Part shown: piece after piece, positions 14,701 through 26,000 of the stretch
Position numbering within the stretch: the stretch's first letter is position 1
How the letters are laid out: each line of letters begins with the position of its first letter
Assembly: GCA_013399855.1 (NCBI GenBank)
Contig: VXAY01002880.1
Span: 62,001 to 126,000 of the forward strand
Length of the DNA stretch: 64,000 nucleotides
DNA from: Oxyruncus cristatus
Taxonomy: Eukaryota > Chordata > Aves > Passeriformes > Cotingidae
Direction: 5' to 3'
Notes under the pieces: generated by a model
Seen by the model: only the letters and a program-made list of their open reading frames with translations
Told to the model about the DNA's origin: nothing
Databases searched by the model: none
Program-made: the position numbers and the translations under genes

Positions 14701-17700
14701 CTTCTCAAATACATTATGCCAGAGGCTCTACCACCATGGCTGATGGGCTCATCCATGGCCAGCAGCGGGTCCATCTTGGAGCTAGCACTGGCTGTGCTGG
14801 ACATGGGGGAAGCTTCCAGCAGCCTCTCACAGAAGTCACCTCTTGTAGCCCCCTGCTACCGAAACCTTGCCATGCAAACCCAATACACCTATCCTGTCTC
14901 TTACCAGCATGTGTTGAATTCCAGTTTATCAATAACCCTCACAAGATAAGACACCATATGCAACAACAATGTAAAACCAACTTCTAAGTTTGCACATGGT
15001 TTGTACAGTAAGGGAAAAAAAATTCTGCTCTATAGTAACTCCAGAAAACAAGTAAGCAAAAGAAATATTCCATATAACTACATGGCTTTCATAGTCTTAA
15101 TTTCTGAACCAAGTTATGAACATTTGCAAAGCAAAAGATTAAAACAGTACAAAGCAGTATTAATTCATGGTAATTAAAAAAAAGAAAAAACCAACAAAAA
15201 TCAAAGCCAAAGCCCCTCTATGTCCTTAGCACTCTCACTGAGGCTGAAATCTTCAGAAATGTTCAACATAACATAAAAATTTCAGGCTAAGTTTTTCTAA
15301 TTGAAAGAGACTGCAAAGAATGCCTGTTCACTAGAACAGGCATTCTTTGTACCTTCTTCAAGGCAAGAAGTATGCCACCTACAGTCATCCAATCCAGCAA
15401 GATTTTTCCAAACAGAAAACCTCTACTCAACTACCAGTAATCAAAACTGGGTTATCTTTCAAGGACTAAACAGGTTTTTATTTAAATTATCTACAGTTCT
15501 TTATTTTCTATTCTCTATCTAGACAGAGACCAAGCAGCTGAAGTCCCAACATCTTAAAATACATTAGCAGAGGTCTAGTACATCCTTCTGCAAAGCCTCA
15601 GATAGATCAGAACTCCATTTCACTCTCTTCACAGCAACAGTTCACAGTTACTTTAGTTCCTAATCGTCCAACTTCTGTTTTCTTCTCTTTTCTGCTCAAA
15701 AACAGAGCAAGGAAGTATTTCCAGCATTTCATTTCCATCCACCCCATACACAACTCTGTGCAGCAGCACTCATCTTAGATTTCTTAGACTCTTCTATAGC
15801 ACCCACTTAAAACCTACTGAAGCAGAAGTAGTTTACTCTACTCTGTCAGAACACCAATTACTGCAAAGAGCAGCTCATTTGGCAGTGCCATCAGTGCCAC
15901 TGCACAGCTATCACAAACCCAGCAATCAGACAGTCACTAGATGGCTCAGAATTGACCCCATTAGAGACACTGGCTATTAACATAAAAGTGGCTTTAGGAA
16001 ACTATGCAAGATTATACTGCCTGATTAATAAAAAATGCAGTCATACTATACAAAATGCTTGCAAAATGACAGTATAATTAGCAATTAGTCTCCTAATCAC
16101 TGTTGATATTTGCAAACCAGCAGTATTAATTCCACTCAGCTCAAATCATTATTCATATTCACCACACAGGAAGGATTTCCGTACTTTTACAATTAATAAA
16201 TTACTGTTCCACAAGCTATGGCCCTTCAAAACAAGCCAGGATATCAACAAAGGAGTGAGAAGAAAATACACCTGTCATAATGGCAAAGACTGCTACCCAT
16301 TCCAATTTCTATTTTAACTAATTAGAATATTTTACAGTAAATTACACTGTAAAAAAAATTAGAAGAATATATTGTGAAAATGCATTTTAAAGTTGTTTAT
16401 ATAATCAAGCTTTATCATAGAGATATTTTTCCCAACAGGACAAGAGATGACAAGACACGAACATTCTGTAAACAAAGACCAAAGGAAATATAATCCAGGA
16501 TAATTATTTTCAGTGAAACCAAGTACATGTCATCTACTTCATACATAGGTACATTAACTGATCTTCTGATATTAGAATACACATGTGGAAACACAAAGAT
16601 TTTTAGCACAAACCCCCTAAAACTGTAAGGCTTCCTTTCTCCCTCCCCACTCCCCTAGATATGTTGCTCCTGTCAGAACTGCAACTAAAACACATACAAA
16701 TAGTAAAAATAGTCCAAATTAGATGAATGTATAACTTTTCAGAAAAATTCTTGGAACAATATACTAATTTAATCACTGTAAGGTGATGAACTTTATAAAA
16801 GCTGGAAGTACATGAATAAATTCTCTGTCCTTGAGTTTTCCAGACTGTACTCCTAATAAGCTCTGAATAAGGGGGGGTCAGGAATAGGAGATTCAAATCC
16901 CTTGTATTATTGTAGTATGTAATTAATACCACATAAACAGAAGTCAGAAACTATACAATTTGTATGTGATTTTAAACCAGGAAATCAAACATATGTATAC
17001 TGTCCTGTCATGAAACATTTCAAATGAGGTTATCAACTGCTTTCAGAATGTATCACACATTTATGTTGCTCTGTCAAGATGAAGCAATTAAAGAACCTAT
17101 TCCATCCTCCATTAATTGAAACTCATACTGTGATCAAGTGAAATCTGTGCACAGCTGCCATCTGCTATCACATACCATGTGCTCAGATAGTTTACAGGAG
17201 ATTCTACACTAGGATGAAGTTCATTCCTTCCTTTTTACAGCCTTCAAGGTTTCTTGATGGTCCTTGGAAAAAAGAAGAGAAAACCAGCAGAGCTGAGTGC
17301 AAAAAAAGTAAAGGACAAAAGAAAGAAGAAATGAAGACTTTTAATGAAGTAAATTCAGAGAAAGATAAGTTAACATAAATGGAAAAGAAGAAATACTTCA
17401 ATCAGATCATCACCTTATTCAGTCTCACAGTTACACAGTTTTGCAGGTTTTTATTTGGTTTTCAATCAGGATTTTTTACTGATTTGTTGTTGCTTCGTTG
17501 GGGGGGTGGTTTGTTTTGTTTAAGGGTTTTTGGGGTGGGGGTTTTTGTTGTTTATTTGTTTTCTGTTTAACTCACTAGCTTCAGCTGTTTGGGTTCAATT
17601 AGGAAGCAGCAGTCAATGGCAGCTATTCAACAGAATGATATATGGTCTCTTTCAAATTTCTGACAAATACACTAATAACTAATAACTGCACTACTAAAAC

Positions 17701-20700
17701 CCAGAAACATTGATTCATACTGTGTCACACCACAAAAAAAAGAAAATATACAGAATATACAAATTAAATCTCAGCTTTCAATATTATTTCCCAACAACCC
17801 TAGTTAGGTGGGATATTTTGGACCAGTACCAAGAAAATCATGCTACTTTTCTCAAATTGTGTTTATCTCCAGTTCCATGCTTAACATCTCTAATTTGACT
17901 CAAAATAGTTCAAAGATAATTAAACAAAGATTTTCACTCACAATACCTTTACTTAAAAGCAAAACCACTAAATACAAAGCAATTCAAAACAATCAACAGA
18001 AGTAGTAACACATCCCTAATCTAACTGCTATAATAAAGTCCCTAAGTGGATATTACAATAATTTCTCTGCACTGCAAAAAAACACCCCAACCTTCTCTAA
18101 TTGACGAAGGCTATCAGGAATTTATTCTTTAAATGAATAGAGAAGTCTTACATCTGCCATCAAACACACCCCCCTACCACAGCCCCTCCATTTTTAGATG
18201 TTTTACTGAATACACCAAAGCAACTTTACAACAACAGCAAAACATGCAAAGCAATTATATCAGCATATTTTGTGGCATCAAATATATGCTTGCATGTCAT
18301 GCCTGGTTTTGCAATGCCACCCAGTGGAAGCAATTTTGTATTTCATACTCACTGATCTACTGTTGGAACAGATAGTTTGTTTTCTAGTATCAGCATTCAA
18401 AGATCCTTCTAACTCTGTATTAATGCTTTCTCTTCTAATTTAAAAAAATACGTTTTTATTGTTAACAGCAGCGTCATCTCATTGCTGTTGTTCAGTAAAA
18501 GTACAAGGCTTGTTTAACCTACTGCAATAAGTATGTTAATACACAAAACAAAAAAAATACTGTTTAATGAACGTCTAGCTTGCTGAAAACATGCACGGGC
18601 TGACAGACACCATGTAATGAACTGGTTTTGCCTGATGAAATTATTTACACAGGTGTGAATTGAACAAGATCCAAAAACTAGCAAGGCATTTGTTCAAGTA
18701 TCACTATAGCAATGCCTCGATTTAAAAGCTGACTTGTGCCAGCTGCAAGAACCATTTCTTTAACAGCAGTTCCAAGGCAGAACCTGCCTCTACATTATCT
18801 TTTTTTTTTCTCAATAAACAAAAGTACAACACAACAGATACACAAATGCCTGAGACACAAACCTTTATGAACTACAGGGGTAAACGTCTGCAAGAGCTTA
18901 CAATTTCTTACTATTTCCCATACATTAAAGACTTTTTTCTATATTTAATTTTTCAAATGAAAATGGAAAATGAAAATATCCAAGTGTTTGAAACATATCA
19001 GTGCCTTTTGCTCCATAAAAATTCATTACAAAGCTCAACGCAAAGAAAATGTTTGAAAACAAGTTATGGAAATAAACAACAAAAAAAAAAAGTAAGGAGA
19101 AAGATAGACAAAATTTAGGATGAAGAATTAGGAATTAAAGGCATAATAGTGTGGGACTCATTGAAATATGTTACCAGGATGAGAGATGAGACAAGAAATG
19201 ACTGTGAAAGTTTAGAATTAACTAGGGTAGAATGGGAAGGAGTAAGGAAGAAATAAAAGAACATGCAAACCATAGTATTTAAAAGGGAAGGGAAGGTACC
19301 AGAATTCCTCCATTCTTCTTCTCTGTGGCCATACATTTTAAGAAATTCACTAGAAAATTCCCTTCTACCACAGATCAAATAAATAAATAATTTTTAAAAA
19401 TTTATTTCTGTGTCAGTTGCACATCTGACAACAGCAAATTCCTGGCAACCAGTTTGACAGCTGAAGGCAAATTAGAACTGAATACTAGGTTGAACACAAT
19501 GGTCAGAAAATGAAGCTCACTGTAGTCCAAATAACCATGACAATCACCACCAGCTGCTACACGGTACCACATTCTGCTATCTACCTGCTCCAGTGGTAGA
19601 ACCCCGCATAAATTCCACGTGTCAAATTTTATTTCATTTTATACCTAGCAGTGAAATGAATAAAAACAGATAAATATAGAAACACAGATACCAACACTGA
19701 CAAAGAAGATTGATACTCTAAAACCTGATATGTAAGTTTGTAATAACACTGCATAAATACTTCAACTACAGCTGAGATAAAACTCAGTTCTACTTAAGAA
19801 GGAGCATCTCTTTCTATTTATTGTCATGTATTTCAAGTACTCTAAACCTCACATATTCATCTTACTGCCATAAAATTTGGGATGCCACACAGGCAGAACT
19901 TCAAATCTCAGGTCATTTGCGACAAGCACTCACAAACTATTTTCCTGGAAAACAAACAAAAAATTCAACAACCTTTTTACATTAATCTTCCAGCCTTTTA
20001 ACCTTAATCTTCCAGATTCTACTACCATATTTTTTTAAACAGTTGTGAATATAATCAGAAATAATCATGCTGATAGTGTTCCTAAACATTTGACATTTCT
20101 TTTAGCTATTGTATTCAGTCCCACTTTGAGGAAACCAAATCAAACTCTTCACACAGTGACAATTATTAATTTAATAACCCACAAACTACCAAGTTCTTCA
20201 TCATGTTCCAGAGGCTTTGAATCTGCTCAGAGATGTGCTGGAAAGTAGAAATTTTTGGCCTTCTCACACAGTATGTTTCTTCTCACATGCACTAATTTGA
20301 AAAAGCCACAGCCTCCACATTATTCATGGTCTCTACAACTCAGCCCATTGCTCCTGTACAACATAAACCCCAAGTTTTGGAAGGATACCCTCAATTTAAC
20401 ACATGTGTAGACCACTGACACCGGGAAATACAAAGTTCAGGTACAGAACACCTCGGCACTGTGAAGAAACTGCCTTGAAAGAGGCAGAAGAAAACCATCA
20501 AGGAGGAAGAGGCAGCTGAAAGGCCTAAGAGCAGGCTGAAAAAACATCTCGAAGACAGCTATAAGGTCTGATATATTTCCTGCTACTAATTTCCAAACAC
20601 AACAACAACAAAAGCTTTCCACTGTCCAGAGGGCCTGTGTATATACATACACAGAGAACAGAATAAGTGAGTTAATATTAATGAGTCTGTAGGACAGACA

Positions 20701-22309
20701 AGTAAGTTAGACTGAAATGAGTCAGGGGTTTTGTGCTGTGGGAAATGGGGAAAGAAAAGAATACAGTCACACATACCAAACCTCTATCACACCAGTTACT
20801 GTAACTATTATTTAAAATGTCTGAATGAACAAGAACTGAGTAGATCCACCTGTCCATTAGCAACTCCACTGTTTGTGTATTATAATGAAAACCGGTACAC
20901 TTTAGAACTGGTGCACAACTGACTATCCAAGAACCACAAAGCTTGTTTGACCATAGGCAGAACATCAAATAAGGGACAAACTAAGAGACTGCACCTATGC
21001 TACGCCATTGCCACCTTTGATGCAACTGTAGCACGCCTCCACACAACTACATTTGGACTCTTTTGAAAGGCGACACCTAAATCAGTCTTACAGTAAAATT
21101 GTATATGTAATAAAAAAAGTTACTCATTAGATTTTCCAATCCTACCATAGACAGTACCATCTCGGTTTGTTCACTTGTCCTTCAATACACAATTTACCTA
21201 CAACTTCCATCTTACTGCTGACAATTCAGCATGGCAAACATACCTTTCCCCATCCACTACTCATACAATGTATTCAGCAGAGAACTAAAGTAACATATAA
21301 TGGGTAATTCTGTAGACAGGTATATTGTCCAGTAAATATATAGAGACAGCAATTAGTATATTACAGTCTCAGCATTATAAAAAAAAACAAAAACAAAAAA
21401 AACAACCAAACAAAACTACTAATTCATCCACTTTACAAAAGACCTAAATTTCATGAATCAATAAACGCAGAATGCTGAGAGATTTCAGGGGGCATGTTAT
21501 AGGCACAAATTCCACAGGACTTAGCACTAATGTACTCCTCAGTGAATTAGCCTACTAATGGACCGGCATCTCAAATACTGATGATGCTTGGCAGAGAAAG
21601 CAGGGCATGGAATACATAGCCTGAGGACCCACCTCTAAACTGTGGGCAGAGTAAGAAAGAAAAATAGCTAATTTGCTGAAGTTTGTATAAGATATTAATT
21701 TCACGTGTATTTATCTAAATCGCACATTCTCCCTTCACACTCCACTCTGAACTACCTCAGGTGGTTATCAGCCTCAGCTCGTCTGCACAAACCAAGATCA
21801 GATTTAGCACATGGCTTTCCTTACCCACTTAGAAACTAAGCCCAAACTTCCAGGGGCAGAGAGCTGCGAGGCAGATATCTGACAGACACCTCGGCCCACC
21901 AAGAACCCACCCGAGGCTGAGGGGGAGAACGGACACCACTGACAAACCGCAGCCACTTATACCGAGAGAAGCCGATCGGTCCCTTGAGCCCCCACTGGGC
22001 TCCGGCGGCCCGGGCTGTCCCAGCTCGGGGCACCCGCACCCAGGGCCGCCGCCGGGCCGCGCCGCACCGCTGGGGGAACGAAGGGAACAGCAGGCGGATC
22101 CGGCCTCCCGCGCTGCCCAAGGGATGCCCGGCGGGATCAGCCCCCGGCGGGATCAGCCCCGGGCCGCGCCTGCCCCGCACCCGCTGCTCACCCGCGTCCA
22201 GCCCCAGCTGGTAGCAAGCCAGCGGCTCCAGCGACAGCTTGTACCCCTCGAACTTGGGGTCCAGGAGCAGGCGCTTGGCCTGCAGGGAGCAGTGGGCGGC
22301 GCCCGCCAT
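2555..22309 (-). CDS. NUDCD1: NUDCD1 (NudC domain-containing protein 1), 5' four coding exons, gene continues off the left edge
   Basis: The minus-strand exons join in phase as 22309-22192, 13291-13137, 3904-3719 and 2738-2555, giving about 214 residues of a protein that is about 583 aa in human. The start reads [20 protein letters not shown], then come [12 protein letters not shown], a [18 protein letters not shown] stretch and [13 protein letters not shown], all matching the NUDCD1 N-terminal region as I know it. Every junction has GT/AG borders. Exons 1+2 total 273 nt, exon 3 is 186 nt, and exon 4 ends one base into a codon. The CS (NudC/p23-like) domain is C-terminal and lies outside the window. 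The family is linked to HSP90-type co-chaperone work and COPI or DHX15 binding (literature, not seen here). Intron 2 (about 9.2 kb) and intron 1 (about 8.9 kb) carry CR1 and LTR insertions. Transcription probably starts in the CpG island shared with ENY2. Confidence 0.95.
3719..3904 (-). CDS. NUDCD1: NUDCD1 coding exon 3
   Basis: This 186-nt, phase-0 exon encodes [20 protein letters not shown] and continues to NNASEKWE. It has a TTTATAG acceptor and a GTGAGT donor. Confidence 0.95.
4270..4990 (+). mobile_element. CR1 LINE 3' fragment, about 720 bp
   Basis: This is the longest CR1 copy here. It shows the end of the reverse-transcriptase/ORF2 region ('gtccagtggaaaaggacatg', 'ttcagttttgggcccctcac', 'aagagcagctgaaggagctg') and a full 3' untranslated part. 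It ends in an 'aattctataattctatt' tail. It lies in NUDCD1 intron 2. Confidence 0.93.
5885..6410 (+). mobile_element. CR1 LINE fragment, internally deleted
   Basis: It begins in ORF2 with a GVPQGSILGP-like reading ('tggggtccctcaaggattga'), the usual reverse-transcriptase motif region. It then skips to the 3' part ('gggacatggtagaatctccc', 'cagtggaggttttcaagatg') and ends in 'gggttgttctataattct'. The span is too short for an intact copy, so an internal deletion is inferred. Confidence 0.85.
6598..6641. repeat. AT/CA dinucleotide low-complexity tract
   Basis: Short runs of TA alternate with CA and TA again. This is a simple repeat in NUDCD1 intron 2. Confidence 0.8.
8785..9354 (+). mobile_element. 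Solo LTR of an endogenous retrovirus, 570 bp
   Basis: It begins TGTCCTGGTTTCGGCTGGGA and ends in GGGGTTAAAGCA, so it has TG...CA ends. Six-base flanks tcatac (8779-8784) and tgatac (9355-9360) match at five of six positions and look like a decayed target-site duplication, which fits an ERVK-type insertion. The 5' motif resembles an LTR abundant in passerines (from memory). No internal retroviral genes are present. It lies in NUDCD1 intron 2. Confidence 0.85.
10940..11300. repeat. GC-rich segment, possible degenerate ERV/LTR-derived repeat
   Basis: A GC-rich patch of about 220 bp (about 10950-11170), followed by 'gtgagagagcgtctgggtga', stands out from the AT-rich intron. It resembles interspersed avian retroviral-derived sequence as I remember it, but I cannot place its ends. 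There is no splice or codon evidence that it is an exon. Confidence 0.35.
12280..12920. mobile_element. LTR-like endogenous retroviral fragment
   Basis: A pyrimidine-rich tract (12650-12745) is followed by 'tgtgtgattatactcggagg' and then 'ttgtggaccctctgactttc'. I associate these segments with an avian ERV LTR family (memory only). The ends are uncertain and no target-site duplication was identified. ORFs on both strands of up to 142 codons are probably remnants or chance. Confidence 0.5.
13137..13291 (-). CDS. NUDCD1: NUDCD1 coding exon 2
   Basis: This 155-nt exon has a CTCCAG acceptor just above 13291 and a GTAAGA donor at 13136. It encodes [20 protein letters not shown], then the [12 protein letters not shown] region, and ends at MNLSVTL in phase 0. 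A large solo LTR starts only about 250 bp upstream in the intron. Confidence 0.94.
13544..14887. mobile_element. Large solo LTR, 1.3 kb including an internal 263-bp duplication
   Basis: It runs from TGTGGTGGCTTTACCCTGGC to ...CAAACCCAATACA, giving TG...CA ends. It is flanked by cttat (13539-13543) and cctat (14888-14892), a four-of-five match. The inside is rich in degenerate repeats of 'ctccagcatggggtcc' type. Without the duplication it would be about 1.08 kb. The family is recognised from memory as a common avian ERV LTR, and its orientation was not settled. The ORFs of 165-245 codons inside it are low-complexity products of the LTR, not genes. Confidence 0.8.
14002..14526 (+). repeat. Perfect 263-bp tandem direct duplication with an N at the junction
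   Basis: The segment beginning agtgggtcccttccacagg at 14002 recurs at 14265. I could see no difference over the copied length, and the single ambiguous base of the region (14264) falls exactly at the junction. This looks like an overlap left unmerged at an assembly join. Confidence 0.9.
14893..22191 (-). other. NUDCD1 intron 1, promoter-side 7.3 kb
   Basis: The sequence is AT-rich with no recognised exon, RNA gene or intact transposon. The short ORFs (up to 109 codons) have no supporting splice sites or family motifs. A G-rich stretch near 17498-17545 is low complexity. Confidence 0.75.
22192..22309 (-). CDS. NUDCD1: NUDCD1 coding exon 1
   Basis: The ATG is at 22309-22307 and begins [12 protein letters not shown]. 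The exon runs through [13 protein letters not shown] and ends one base into a codon before a GTGAGC donor at 22191. The split codon is completed by exon 2 to give alanine. Longer ORFs that extend upstream through the CpG island are open only because of high GC. Confidence 0.95.
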
Positions 22310-22421
22310 CCTGCGGCTCCGGGAAAACTTCGGGATGCGCCGCCAACTCCACGGGCCGCGGGAAACGCGCGGGAGCCGCCGCCGAGCTCCACGGGAAGGG
22401 TGCGCGCGACGCCGCGAGGCA

Positions 22422-22439
22422 CACTGGGAGTCGTAGTTC
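22422..22439 (-). promoter_or_regulatory. ZNF143/Staf-like site 1
   Basis: On the minus strand this reads GAACTACGACTCCCAGTG, close to the SBS consensus ACTACAATTCCCAG. Confidence 0.65.
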
Positions 22440-22470
22440 GGGCCCCGTGGCGGCCGCCAGCCCGGGGCTC

Positions 22471-22488
22471 GCCGGGACCTGTAGTCGC
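22471..22488 (-). promoter_or_regulatory. ZNF143/Staf-like site 2
   Basis: On the minus strand this reads GACTACAGGTCCCGGC, retaining ACTACA and TCC at the correct spacing. Confidence 0.6.
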
Positions 22489-22497
22489 CGAGCCCGG

Positions 22498-22511
22498 ACT
22501 GCATTTCCCGG
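22498..22511 (+). promoter_or_regulatory. ZNF143/Staf-like site 3 (diverged)
   Basis: The plus strand reads ACTGCATTTCCCGG, one change from ACTACATTTCCC. It sits about 100 bp upstream of the likely ENY2 exon 1 donor. Confidence 0.5.
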
Positions 22512-22529
22512 CGGCGCCCGCGTGGCAGG

Positions 22530-22602
22530 GGCGGGCGGGCTGTTGCGCGTGAGACGCGGCGGCTCCGCCTCCTGCGGTCGCGGAGCGGCGGCGCTGCGGA
22601 GG
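22530..22602 (+). other. ENY2: Probable ENY2 noncoding exon 1 (5' UTR)
   Basis: A GTGAGG donor follows 22602 in the CpG island, and a CTCTGTGCAG acceptor at 22931 precedes the exon with the start codon. I saw no ATG in this GC-rich stretch, so it would be untranslated. The start coordinate is a guess. Confidence 0.45.
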
Positions 22603-22931
22603 GTGAGGGGGGAGCGCTCCGGGACCGGGCCCTGTCCCCCTCCGGCCGTCGCGGGGCTGCCGCCGGGCGGGAGAGGCACTGAGAGGGCGGGCCGGGCTGC
22701 GGGGAGGCCGCGCCCGGCGAGGGTGGGCCGCGCCCTCGCGGGCGGCCCGGTGAGCTGGGACAGCCGGAGGGGGCTCCTCGCCCTGAGCTGGGCACACGCT
22801 GGCGCTCCGGCCGCTGACCGCGGGGGTGTGTCAGTGGGAACAGCGCGGCGTGTCATTCTGCCTCGGTGACTTCTTTGTGTTGAGTGAGTGACACCAGCGC
22901 TTGTCGAAACTCTCCTCTGCTCTCTGTGCAG

Positions 22932-23025
22932 GTTTGTGGAAAAAACAGATTTTCAAAATGAATAAAGATGCCCAGATGAGAGCAACAATTAACCAAAAGC
23001 TGATAGAAACCGGAGAGCGGGAACG
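22932..23025 (+). CDS. ENY2: ENY2 coding exon 1
   Basis: The acceptor AG is at 22930-22931, the start codon at 22958-22960, and the GTAAGT donor at 23026. The coding part is 22958-23025 (68 nt). The codon CG|C for arginine is split across the intron. Confidence 0.93.
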
Positions 23026-26000
23026 GTAAGTTGGCGTCCTACCCCGTGCCAGTGAGAGCCTTTAAATACATCAAATATGAGCTACACACAGAAGTAGAGA
23101 TTAAGTAAACTTAACTCGAAATTCTTCAAATACCTGCATTGAAAGTCTTAGGTGTTATATAAAGCCGTTTAAAAAATGCCTTTTGAACGGTTTCATTTTA
23201 GTTTTACACTTGAAAAGAGATGCTGGGGAAGTAAAGGATGGGGTAGTTGGCTTATGAACACTTTCTCTTGTTCTGGTATTTTGTATTGAAATGCCCTTGG
23301 TTCATATAAAAACCACCATTGTTATTTCCTGATAAAGAGAACGAGGCAAAACTTTCCTTTTTGCTTTTAAGTTTTTCTTGTGTTTCTATCTCTTCTGATG
23401 TTAGGGAAAGAAATACATGGTAGAACACATAAACCAGCACTTGTGCAAGTCACTGTAGAGATCTCAATAAAGGCAAACAGGCAAACTGGGCAATGTAATG
23501 TGGCAGCCAGTTCTTGGCCTTTTGTTGTCTCTTCCCTCTGTTTCATTTGCATTGCATTTACATATCATTAGTATGCTTATGACATTTCTGTCCTCATTGT
23601 TTCACTGTGCTTGTAACACCGTGCACCAAAAGCTCTATTTCCATAATTTTCAAAGGCTTGTATGAGGAGTTTTTTCCTGAGTCATAGTGTAGCCCTGTAC
23701 CTGGTGTAACCTTTTGTAGCCTGATGTGGTATCTGTGCTCCACTTCTTTGGTTTGTGACTATCCCCTTGGAGGTTGCACAAAGCTTCAGCAGAGCAGGCA
23801 ATTTCTTGAAATGGTATTGAGACCTATTTTATCCTAATTTGAGAGTAAGGAGAATTTTAACAGCGTGTCAAAAGCTGTATTATAAACAGGCTTTGTCAGA
23901 GGTGTACTGTGATCAGAGGCAGAGCACTTGGAATTTCTTTAATTAAGAAGTATCCAGAAGCAGTCAATTTTACCTGTATTGTTACTCTGCTTTTTGTCAT
24001 CACTTCATCTGCCCTCTACACAATTCACTGAATAAAGGGGATTAGACCTGTACAGTTCATCATCTTGCTGCGGTCCTTTCATTAATAAAACTGGGGTTTT
24101 GCCAAGCATTATTTGGGATGATACAAGATAAGCAGGATTGCTAACTGATGGAATAAAGGGTGAAGATGTTAAAGCTTATTTTATCATAGTTTATTTTCAT
24201 TTTCTGTTCTGATATTTAATACTAATTTACACGTTTTTAGCTAGCTTTCAATACTTTTTTTGGTATATGAAGGTCATGTGTAACTGGGGAGAGAAACCTG
24301 TGGTTGGAGACAATTGTGCAGAATTATCTTTTCAGAAGGTGAGGGGAAGGTTTTTCTTACTTTTAAGACCTTGTTTTAAGTGAAATACTCCCAACTTTGA
24401 AAGTTAGCATACATCTGCTACTAGAGTAGACTCAGGCAGTTCAAGTGATCCAAGAACTTCTACCCCTTTGCTGTGGCTGCAGCATCAATGCTGCCTGAAG
24501 AAATTCTGTGAATTAGCTCCTGAGCCACCAAGTCCTCATTGTCCAGTGTGGTAAACTGAAATTGGTACTCATTTGGTTTAGGATTCATGTGCTGGTCAGC
24601 CATTTCTGCTGCTGGTCTGGGAGTTTTTGGGTAGTAATTTTGGGCTTAACTTTCACGCTGAAGCATATTTAAGCTGTGAGGAGTGTTTGCTGTTCCTAAC
24701 AAGTTTGTATATTGTCTTAACAGCCTTAAAGAATTGCTGAGAGCCAAATTAATTGAATGCGGCTGGAAGGATCAGTTGAAGGCACATTGCAAAGGTAACT
24801 GCGGTCAAGTAATTAATATCCTTTGTAGTCAACTGAGATGAAGGCTGCGCTGACTGCCTGCACTGCCTAACAGTCAATTTAAATGAGACATGGGAAAGAG
24901 GGAAGTATCCCTGGCAGTTAGTTTTCCATGCAAGAAAGCATTTTATTATCTTGGCAAAAAAAATTTTGGAAGAACTCTGATCTGAACCTTATTAACATTC
25001 TGAGACAAGGGAATTGATTCCCTAAATATTCATGATGATACAGCTTTTTGTTTTGAGAAAGATGACTTCATTACTACAGGAGAATAAAAAACAAGATGAA
25101 GGAAAATTGAGCAAATACAGTGGTTTGCAGCTTAGAAATTCTGAACTTACAGAACTTGCAACTTACCAAACTTTGTCCACGTCTGGGAGAGAAAGTAGTG
25201 CATTTGGACTCTTTCTGAATACAATTCTTGAAAATATGGTGATCTACTCAGAGGAGGGAAAACAAGCACATGAACCTCTAAATACCCAAGTCTTTAGTTT
25301 TAAGTGTTTAGCATTACTACAATTTACTGATTTGTAAATTGTATGAAACTGTTATAAATAGTATTTAAGCATCCAGGAATATTACCATGTGATGAAATTT
25401 CCTTAAAGCAAATAACAAATTCCTTGAGATTTCACTTTAATTCTGATTTGGTCTATTGTGCCTGGAAATGCAATATTCCGTTACAAAGTTGTTTGGGGTT
25501 TTTTTTCTGTAGGGCTGAGTTTGTTAAATTGTTTTCATAGGTTCAGCTGAGAAGGCTGAAATTATTCATGCTTGCAGTCGTCTGGCTGATGCCACTGCTG
25601 GAGATGATCCATCTCAATAGTACAGATAATGAAAGGGATGTTAATTTGCCTTCTCAACTGTATGCTTTATACTCTGCTATAGTAAAGAAAAGTAAAATTA
25701 TTTGGCTTACATTAATACTTTGAACTGTAACTGCAGCTGCTGAGAGTGGAAAAATGTAAGTTAATTAGTCTGCATTAAGAGCCTAGGACGCACCAAAAGA
25801 AAGGACAGAGAGACATGGAGCTCCTGGAGCAGGTCCAGCAGAGGGTGACAAAGATGATTAAGGGATTGGAGCATTTCTCTCATGAGGAAAGGCTGAGTGA
25901 GCTGGGCTGTTCAGCCTTGAGAAGAGAGAACTCAGAAGGGACCTTATCAATATTTATAAGTATCGGAAGGGATGGGCTCAAGGGGACGGATCCTTCTCAG

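Larger units (their letters stand above)
21980..22860. promoter_or_regulatory. Bidirectional CpG-island promoter of NUDCD1 and ENY2
   Basis: Dense CpG sequence covers the NUDCD1 start codon (22309) and the inferred first exon of ENY2. There is no TATA box in the centre. Three copies of an ACTACA-n2-TCCC type motif, characteristic of ZNF143/Staf (SBS) promoters, sit close together: minus strand at about 22422-22439 and 22471-22488, and a diverged plus-strand copy at 22498-22511. Such clusters are typical of divergent housekeeping promoters. The exact start sites are inferred, not seen. Confidence 0.85.

Noticed and set aside
13867..14743. ORFs of 165-245 codons near 14 kb
   Set aside because: They lie wholly within an LTR and its duplicated segment, are Pro/Ser/His-rich in a low-complexity way, and cross an N.
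17498..17545. Possible G-quadruplex in NUDCD1 intron 1
   Set aside because: The G runs are there, but one loop would be about 17 bases and the stretch looks like simple low-complexity DNA.
21836..22869. Several long ORFs (140-319 codons) on both strands around the CpG island
   Set aside because: GC-rich DNA has few stop codons. Only the short NUDCD1 exon 1 part is supported by splice sites and protein match.
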